DNA from: an alpha proteobacterium AAP38
GTDB lineage: Bacteria > Pseudomonadota > Alphaproteobacteria > Azospirillales > Azospirillaceae
Direction of reading: 5' to 3'
Assembly: GCA_001296005.1 (NCBI GenBank)
Contig: LJHR01000003.1
Span: 62,001 to 126,000, forward strand
Length of the DNA stretch: 64,000 nt
A program made the position numbers and the translations under genes. The notes beneath the pieces were generated by a model. It was not told the DNA's origin and made no database searches. It saw only the letters and a list, made by a program, of their open reading frames with translations. Below, piece by piece: positions 57,946 through 64,000 of this stretch; within the stretch, counting starts at the first letter, position 1; each line of letters begins with the position of its first letter.

Positions 57946-58979
57946 CAATCCACCATCCGCACCTGCGGCAAGCCGATCCCCGCCGCCACGCGCTCGCGCA
58001 GCACATCGCGGCGGAAGCGGTGCAGTTCGGCGGGGCGGCCGCCGGTATGGGCTTCCTGCGAGCCGGTCGCTTCCACCAGACCACCCGCCAGGACCAGACG
58101 GCGGAAATTTTGCTTGTGAAGCTGTACGCCCGACAGTGCCTCCACCGTCCGCTGCAACCGGAACAGGGTGAATTGCTGGGGCAGCAGGTCGAACACCAGG
58201 GGGCGGTATTTCAGCTTGCCGCGCAGCCGGCCAAGCGCCACGGCCAGGATGCGGCGGTTATCCTGGGCCATGGGGGTGCCCATCTGGATGGCCAGATCGG
58301 GTTCATTCAGGTGGCCATTGTCCAGGGTCAGGCCCAGACGCTGGCGGATGGCGCGGTCGCGCAACGCCTCTTCCACCAGACCGGCGCTGTAGAGCAGTTC
58401 GTAGCGTTCCAGCACGCGTTCGGTGTCCCACAGCTCCTCTTCGGCAAAAGTGGTGGAGACACGTTCGGCGCGGGCGGCGGCGATGGCGCTGTCGGGGGCG
58501 GCCGCGATCCAGCGCGACAATGCGGGCATGATGGTACGGGTCAGCAGGGCGGGGCGGCCATCGCGCCAATCCTCCCATGGGAAGTAATCGTACCAATCGT
58601 GCCATTCGGCGGCCCCGCTGCCCGACAGCGGTGCCTCCCGCACCAGCGCCATGTAGCCGACGGAAACGACGCGCGACCCGCCCTCCAGCTCACGCGGGTC
58701 GCGATACTTGTCCCCGAACGTATAAAGCTGTTCGACATAGCGCAGCGGCAGGCCCGTCTGTTCCTCCACCCAGCGGCGCAGACCCTGTTCCAGGGTGCGA
58801 TCGCGGTCGGCGGTAAAGGGGCCGAAGGGCAGGGCGTCCTGCCCTGCGGTGGCATCCCGCTGTTCCGGCGTGGCGAGGTTGTGCGTCATGCGCCGCACCA
58901 CCAGCACGCGCGGCACCTCGTCCGTCACGGCGACGATGACGGCGGTCAGGCCCAGCACTGTCGAGTCGGGCACGGGCAC
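57945..58979 (-). CDS. Nudix-like/winged-helix transcriptional regulator (NrtR-like)
   Basis: 344 residues from a GTG with GGGAG 13 bases upstream. The N-terminal Nudix fold (~1-135: LGLTAVIVAVTDEVPRVLVVRR) has a degenerate Nudix box (RWVEEQTGL in place of REUxEExGU), so hydrolysis is unlikely. A ~110-residue helical insert follows, then a winged-helix domain with LLPQQFTLFRLQRTVEALSG and HKQNFRRLVLAGGL and a GGRPAELHRF wing, as in NrtR-type NAD-metabolism repressors that sense ADP-ribose. The insert makes it ~100 residues longer than typical NrtR. It is divergent from NAD-glutamate dehydrogenase and coupled to an acetyltransferase gene. Confidence 0.72.
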   Translation of the reverse strand: MPVPDSTVLGLTAVIVAVTDEVPRVLVVRRMTHNLATPEQRDATAGQDALPFGPFTADRDRTLEQGLRRWVEEQTGLPLRYVEQLYTFGDKYRDPRELEGGSRVVSVGYMALVREAPLSGSGAAEWHDWYDYFPWEDWRDGRPALLTRTIMPALSRWIAAAPDSAIAAARAERVSTTFAEEELWDTERVLERYELLYSAGLVEEALRDRAIRQRLGLTLDNGHLNEPDLAIQMGTPMAQDNRRILAVALGRLRGKLKYRPLVFDLLPQQFTLFRLQRTVEALSGVQLHKQNFRRLVLAGGLVEATGSQEAHTGGRPAELHRFRRDVLRERVAAGIGLPQVRMVD

Positions 58980-59233
58980 GGGTCGCTTGCTCCCTCTCTG
59001 GCGGACGGGTCGGAACGGTCGGATTCGAAAAGAAAGCCGTAGTCGCTTGTAAAGCAATGGAATGCCGTATGCCAGCCCGTCGGCAGCATAAGCGTTCCGG
59101 AACGCCGAACTGTCACCCGACCCTCTTTCTGACGACGCATAAAAGGAGCAAGGTGTTGCCCGCAAACCGTGCCGGGGCACATCCAGCCACAAATCCGCCC
59201 CGACAAGATGCGGTCCATTGCGGGAGAAATACC

Positions 59234-62200
59234 ATGGCGTTCAAGCTCGAACAGCGTAAGTCCGAGCTGCTGGATCAGGTTGTCGCCAAGTTGCGCAGCC
59301 GGTTGTCCAAGGAAAAGGCCGGCCTGGCCGAAGCGTTCGTCCGGGCCTTCTATCGCAACGTGTCGCCCGACGACATGCTGCGCTCCACCGCTGATGAGCT
59401 GTATGGCGCCGCCATCGCCATCATGCAGTTCGGGGGCACGCGTAAGCCGGGTGACGCGCTGGTCCGCGTCCTGAACCCGCGCGTCGACAGCGATGGCTGG
59501 CATGCTCACCATACGGTGGTGGAAATCGTCAATGACGACATGCCCTTCCTGGTGGACAGCGTTTCCGCCGAACTGAACCGCCGGGGCCTGACGGTCCATC
59601 TGGTGGTGCATCCCGTGATCAAGGTCAGCCGCGACGGCGATGGCCGCCTGACCGCCATCTGGCAGAATGGTGAGGCACCCGCCGACGCCATTGCTGAATC
59701 GGTGATGCATATCGAGGTCGACCAGATCACCGGCAACGATGAACTGGACGCGATCCGCGCCAGCATCGCCGCCGTACTGGCCGATGTCCGCGCCGCCGTC
59801 ACCGATTTCCACGCCATGCGCGCCCGCCTGACCGAAACCATTGCGGGCCAGTATGGCCCCGTGGCGGCGGAGGAGCGGGAGGAGGGCCTGGCCTTCCTGC
59901 GTTGGATGGATGAAGACCATTTCATCTTCCTTGGCATCCGCGAATACCGCCTGGGCAAGGATAATGGCGAGGAGACGCTGGACATCCAGACCGGTGCCGG
60001 CCTGGGCCTGCTGCGCGATGACGAGGTCAGCGTCTTTGACGGTCTGCGCTATTTCTCCACCCTGCCGCCGGAGGTGAAGGCGTTTGTCCGCCACCCTCGC
60101 TTCATGATGGTGACCAAGGCCAATAAGGACAGCACGGTACATCGCCGCGCGCCCCTGGATGCCGTCATGGTCAAGCTGTTCAACGAGGCGGGTGAGGAAG
60201 TGGGCGAGCGGCTGTTCGTCGGCCTGTTCACCAGCACCGCCTATAACCGGTCATCCCGCGATATCCCGTTCCTGCGCCAGAAGGTGAACCGCGTCATCGC
60301 ACGGTCGGGCTTTGACGGACGCGGCCATGATGGCAAGGCGCTGGTCCATATCCTTGAAACCTATCCACGTGACGAGCTGTTCCAGATTGGCGATGACGAG
60401 CTGTTCGACATCGCCATGGGCGTGCTGCATCTGCAGGAGCGGCAGCGTGTCGCCCTGTTCGTGCGCAAGGACCCGTTTGAGCGTTTCGTTTCCGCATTGA
60501 TCCATGTTCCGCGTGATCGTTACGATACCGATCTGCGTAAGCGCCTGCAGGCGTTGATCGAGAAGGCCTATGACGGCACCTCGACCCAGGTGAATGTATC
60601 GCTGTCGGAAAGTGTGCTGGCGCGCGTTCACCTGATCGTGCAGACGACGCCCGGCAAGGTGCCGGACGTGGATGTGGCTGAGCTGGAAAGCCAGTTGATC
60701 GAAGCCTCGCGCGGCTGGCGCGACCGCTTCACCCAGGCGCTGGTGGAGGAAAAGGGCGAGGCGGCCGGTCTGGCACTGGCCCGCCGGTACAATGCCACCC
60801 TTCCGGCATCGTATCAGGAGGCCTATACGCCGGACGAGGCGGTGGTCGATATCGCCCGGATCGAGCAGATCATTGCCAATGGCGGCATCGCGCTGAACCT
60901 GCACCGCCCGGTGGAGGCGGATGCGCATCAGCTGTTCTTCAAGGTCTATCAGACCGGCGGGCCGGTCGAGCTGTCCAAGGTGCTGCCCATGCTGGAGCAT
61001 CTGGGTCTGCGCATCCTGGCCGAAGGCGGCCCGTTCGAGGTGGAACTGCCGGGCGATACGCCCAATGTCTTCATGCAGGATTTCGACATGCGCACCGCCG
61101 ATGGCCGCGCCGTCGAGCTGGACCGTGTGAAGGCGGCGTTCGAGGATGCGTTCCTGCGTGTCTGGACCGGAGAGGCGCAGTCGGACGGCTTCAACCGTCT
61201 GGTCCTGCTGTCGGGCATGGATTGGCGTGAGGTCACGATCTTCCGCGCCTATGCCAAGTATCTGAAGCAGGCCAAGTTCGATTTCAGCCAGGAATATATC
61301 GAGAATACCCTCTCGACCCATTCCCGCATCGCCCGTCTGCTGCTGGACCTGTTCCGGTTCAGCCATGATCCGGCCATCCTGGCCAAGCTGGGCCGGGATG
61401 AGGTGGATACCAAGCGCAAGGGTTTGATCCTGGAGATCGACCACGCGCTGGACGCCGTCACCAACCTGGATGAAGACCGCATCCTGCGCCGGATGCTGAA
61501 CATCATCCGCACCACGCTCCGCACCAATTTCTTCCAGAAGGGGGCGGACGGGAAGGCGAAGAGCTATATCAGTTTCAAGCTGGACAGCGGGTCCATCGAC
61601 GACCTGCCCCTTCCGCGCCCGTGGCGGGAGATCTGGGTCTATAGCCCGCGTGTGGAGGCCATCCATCTGCGCGGCGGCAAGGTGGCCCGCGGCGGCATCC
61701 GCTGGTCCGACCGCAAGGAAGATTTCCGTACCGAGATTCTGGGCCTGATCAAGGCGCAGATCGTCAAGAATGCCGTGATCGTGCCGGTCGGCAGCAAGGG
61801 TGGCTTCATCGTGAAGAACCCGGTGCCGGCCAGTGCGGGCCGTGAGGCCGTGATGGCCGAAGTCATCGAATGCTATAAGACGATGATGCGCGGCCTGCTG
61901 GACATTACCGACAATTTGAAGAACGGTGTCGTCATCCCGCCCGAGGATGTCGTGCGCCTGGACAGCGACGATCCCTATCTGGTGGTTGCCGCCGACAAGG
62001 GCACGGCCACCTTCAGCGACATCGCCAATGGCGTGTCGCGTGAGTATGGCTTCTGGCTGGACGATGCCTTTGCCTCTGGCGGTTCCGCCGGTTACGACCA
62101 TAAGGGCATGGGCATTACCGCGCGCGGCGCGTGGGAGGCGGTGAAGCGCCATTTCCGCGAGCTGGGCAAGGATATCCAGAACGAGGATTTCACCACCGTC

Positions 62201-64000
62201 GGCGTGGGCGACATGTCGGGCGATGTGTTTGGCAATGGCATGCTGCTGTCCAAGCATATCCGCCTGATCGCGGCCTTCGACCATCGCCACATCTTCGTCG
62301 ATCCCAACCCGGATGCGGCCAGCAGCTGGGCAGAGCGCAAGCGCCTGTTCGATCTGCCGCGTTCGTCCTGGGCCGATTACGACACGACGAAGCTGTCGCC
62401 GGGCGGCGCTATCTTCGACCGGGGGGCGAAGTCTCTCACCCTGTCGCCGGAAATCCGTCAGGTCCTGGAAATCCAGGCCGACCGCGTGACGCCGACGGAG
62501 CTGATGCGGGCTGTCCTGCGCGCCAAGGTGGAACTGCTGTGGCTGGGCGGTATCGGCACCTATGTGAAGTCGTCGGACGAGACCAACGCCGATGCCGGCG
62601 ACAAGGCCAATGACCCGATCCGCCTGAATGGCCGGGAGTTGCGGGCCAAGGTGGTGGGCGAGGGTGCGAACCTTGGCTTCACCCAGCGCGGTCGTATTGA
62701 GGCGGCGCAGGCCGGTGTCTCGATCAATACCGACGCCATCGACAATTCCGCCGGCGTGGACACCTCTGATCATGAGGTGAATATCAAGATCCTGCTGCGC
62801 GACGTCATGGATGGTGGCGGCATGACGCGTGAACAGCGCGACGTGCTGCTGGCCCAGATGACGGACGAGGTGGCGGATCTGGTGCTGGCCGATAATTACA
62901 AGCAGACCCAGGCCCTGACCATCGCCCAGGCCATTTCGGTGGAAACGCTGGAAGATCAGGCCCGGTTCGCCCGCACCATGGAAAAGGCCGGCAAGCTGTC
63001 CCGCGCCATCGAGTTCCTGCCCGATGACGAGGAGATCGCTGCCCGTGTCAACGCCAAGCGCGGCCTGACCCGCCCGGAAACGGCGGTGCTGCTGGCCTAT
63101 GCCAAGATCGACCTCTATGACCAGCTGCTGGCGTCCGACCTGCCGGAGGACAAGAGTGTCGAACGCGATCTGATGCGCTACTTCCCCAAGCCGTTGCAGG
63201 AGAAGTTCCCCGACGCTTTGGGGCGGCATCAGTTGCGGCGGGAGATCATCTGCACCGCCGTCACCAATGGCATGGTCAACCGCGTCGGCCCGACCTTCAC
63301 CTGGGAAATGGTGGAACAGACGGGCCGCCGCGAGGGCGATGTGGCCCGCGCCTATCTGATCGTACGTGACGCGTTCGGCCTGCGCCGGCTGTGGGACGCG
63401 GTGGAGGCGTTGGATACCAAGGTGCCGGCGGCGGTGCAGACGGCCATGATGCTCTATACGGGCCGCCTGATGCGCCGGGCCGTGCCCTGGGTCCTGGCCC
63501 ATGGCAGCTACCCGCTGGATATTGCGGCGGAAGTGGCGCGTCTGGCCCCCGTGGTGGAGGAACTGACGGGTCACCTGCCCGATATCCTGTCGCCGTCGGC
63601 CCTGAAATGGCTGGCGGAGACTGCGGGCAACTGGTCCAAGGATGGGGTGCCGGGCGACCTTGCCCGCCGCGTCTCGGCCCTGCCGCTGCTGGCGGCCAGC
63701 ACCGACATCGCGGAAATCGCGGTTGAGGCCAACCGCGACCCGTCGGACGTGGCCAACCTTTATTTCGACCTGGGCGACCGCCTGGGCCTGGAATATCTGC
63801 GGGCCCGCACGGCAGAGGTGAAGGCCGAGAACCACTGGCAGCGCCAGGCGGTGGCGGCCTCGCTGGATGATCTGTTCAACTTGCAGGCCCGCCTAACGGC
63901 GCGCGTGCTGGTGCAGGTCCAGGGCGGCGGCGACCTGTTTGAGGCCTGGGCGGCACACCGCACCGGCCCGCTGGAGCGGATCAACAGCCTGCTGGCCGAC
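59234..64000 (+). CDS. gdhZ: NAD-specific glutamate dehydrogenase, large type (3' end outside window)
   Basis: 1589 codons are present without a stop; the family is ~1600 residues, so only the last few dozen may be missing. It deaminates glutamate to 2-oxoglutarate with NAD+, a catabolic route. The N-terminal ~600 residues are the ACT-containing regulatory region (VVEIVNDDMPFLVDSVSAEL); the catalytic core near 800-1200 has GGKVARGGIRWSDRKEDFRTE, PVGSKGGFIVK (substrate lysine), GVGDMSGDVFGNGML and GGIGTYVKSS. GGGAG precedes the ATG. It is divergent from the Nudix/winged-helix regulator, 254 bp away, which is a candidate controller. Confidence 0.95.
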   Translation, partial: MAFKLEQRKSELLDQVVAKLRSRLSKEKAGLAEAFVRAFYRNVSPDDMLRSTADELYGAAIAIMQFGGTRKPGDALVRVLNPRVDSDGWHAHHTVVEIVNDDMPFLVDSVSAELNRRGLTVHLVVHPVIKVSRDGDGRLTAIWQNGEAPADAIAESVMHIEVDQITGNDELDAIRASIAAVLADVRAAVTDFHAMRARLTETIAGQYGPVAAEEREEGLAFLRWMDEDHFIFLGIREYRLGKDNGEETLDIQTGAGLGLLRDDEVSVFDGLRYFSTLPPEVKAFVRHPRFMMVTKANKDSTVHRRAPLDAVMVKLFNEAGEEVGERLFVGLFTSTAYNRSSRDIPFLRQKVNRVIARSGFDGRGHDGKALVHILETYPRDELFQIGDDELFDIAMGVLHLQERQRVALFVRKDPFERFVSALIHVPRDRYDTDLRKRLQALIEKAYDGTSTQVNVSLSESVLARVHLIVQTTPGKVPDVDVAELESQLIEASRGWRDRFTQALVEEKGEAAGLALARRYNATLPASYQEAYTPDEAVVDIARIEQIIANGGIALNLHRPVEADAHQLFFKVYQTGGPVELSKVLPMLEHLGLRILAEGGPFEVELPGDTPNVFMQDFDMRTADGRAVELDRVKAAFEDAFLRVWTGEAQSDGFNRLVLLSGMDWREVTIFRAYAKYLKQAKFDFSQEYIENTLSTHSRIARLLLDLFRFSHDPAILAKLGRDEVDTKRKGLILEIDHALDAVTNLDEDRILRRMLNIIRTTLRTNFFQKGADGKAKSYISFKLDSGSIDDLPLPRPWREIWVYSPRVEAIHLRGGKVARGGIRWSDRKEDFRTEILGLIKAQIVKNAVIVPVGSKGGFIVKNPVPASAGREAVMAEVIECYKTMMRGLLDITDNLKNGVVIPPEDVVRLDSDDPYLVVAADKGTATFSDIANGVSREYGFWLDDAFASGGSAGYDHKGMGITARGAWEAVKRHFRELGKDIQNEDFTTVGVGDMSGDVFGNGMLLSKHIRLIAAFDHRHIFVDPNPDAASSWAERKRLFDLPRSSWADYDTTKLSPGGAIFDRGAKSLTLSPEIRQVLEIQADRVTPTELMRAVLRAKVELLWLGGIGTYVKSSDETNADAGDKANDPIRLNGRELRAKVVGEGANLGFTQRGRIEAAQAGVSINTDAIDNSAGVDTSDHEVNIKILLRDVMDGGGMTREQRDVLLAQMTDEVADLVLADNYKQTQALTIAQAISVETLEDQARFARTMEKAGKLSRAIEFLPDDEEIAARVNAKRGLTRPETAVLLAYAKIDLYDQLLASDLPEDKSVERDLMRYFPKPLQEKFPDALGRHQLRREIICTAVTNGMVNRVGPTFTWEMVEQTGRREGDVARAYLIVRDAFGLRRLWDAVEALDTKVPAAVQTAMMLYTGRLMRRAVPWVLAHGSYPLDIAAEVARLAPVVEELTGHLPDILSPSALKWLAETAGNWSKDGVPGDLARRVSALPLLAASTDIAEIAVEANRDPSDVANLYFDLGDRLGLEYLRARTAEVKAENHWQRQAVAASLDDLFNLQARLTARVLVQVQGGGDLFEAWAAHRTGPLERINSLLAD

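Noticed and set aside
60251-63835. Open frame of ~1190 codons on the minus strand opposite NAD-GDH
   Set aside because: A codon-bias shadow of gdhZ, whose forward frame carries all catalytic motifs.

Overview
The window reads as chromosomal DNA of a high-GC alphaproteobacterium, most likely Rhodospirillales/Azospirillaceae (Niveispirillum- or Azospirillum-like). The indicators are a circularly permuted two-piece tmRNA gene next to an alpha-type sspB, a MucR-family regulator, an olsB-olsA ornithine-lipid pair, an unlinked pst-phoU-phoB set behind phoR, and a 180-kDa type NAD-glutamate dehydrogenase. It is mostly core genome. I see no prophage, insertion sequence, CRISPR array, rRNA or tRNA. 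Two visibly AT-rich islets (about 3.6-4.9 kb and 51.2-51.9 kb) look acquired.

Layout. 0-8.3 kb: carbohydrate metabolism (end of UDP-glucose dehydrogenase, phosphomannomutase/phosphoglucomutase, malQ), the AT-rich islet with a Tat-signal protein and a lipoprotein, and a full-length bacterial homologue of the eukaryotic phosphorylase kinase alpha/beta subunit. 8.3-18 kb: acetyltransferase, olsBA, mucR, a TusA-like protein, rimI-tsaB, a VanX-type dipeptidase, truA, a small RTX protein, a soluble histidine kinase, a nitronate monooxygenase and psuG. 18-21.7 kb: rpmH-rnpA-yidD-yidC-engB. 21.9-25.2 kb: a two-component system with a PepSY protein, and a calcium-loop repeat protein. 25.4-34.3 kb: two glycosyltransferases with a MazEF-like module between them, an abgT-exonuclease-DNA ligase operon, and a ParE-type toxin-antitoxin pair. 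34.4-45.6 kb: maeB, then phosphate control (phoR, a divergent secreted protein, pstSCAB, phoU, phoB) with two Pho boxes. 45.7-51.2 kb: cystathionine beta-synthase, a putative EpmC-like metalloprotein, TetR/thioesterase, a dioxygenase, folA and thyA. 51.2-59.0 kb: a DUF4760-like gene, ggt, ssrA-sspB, a TfoX-domain protein, enoyl-CoA hydratase, MipA/OmpV, a candidate sigma-54 small RNA, an acetyltransferase and a Nudix/winged-helix regulator. 59.2-64 kb: NAD-GDH, running off the end.

Between the genes lie several families of structured palindromic repeats. One ~140-158 bp family occurs three times (30.7, 38.4 and 53.7 kb). One ~95-99 bp family occurs twice (24.5 and 36.7 kb). A ~75 bp three-hairpin element occurs as two inverted copies around the yidC terminator, with base changes that preserve pairing. 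A REP-like pair forms the terminator between phoB and the cystathionine synthase gene. These repeats, the phosphorylase-kinase homologue, the Nudix regulator facing NAD-GDH and the sigma-54 small RNA candidate are the parts most worth a second look.
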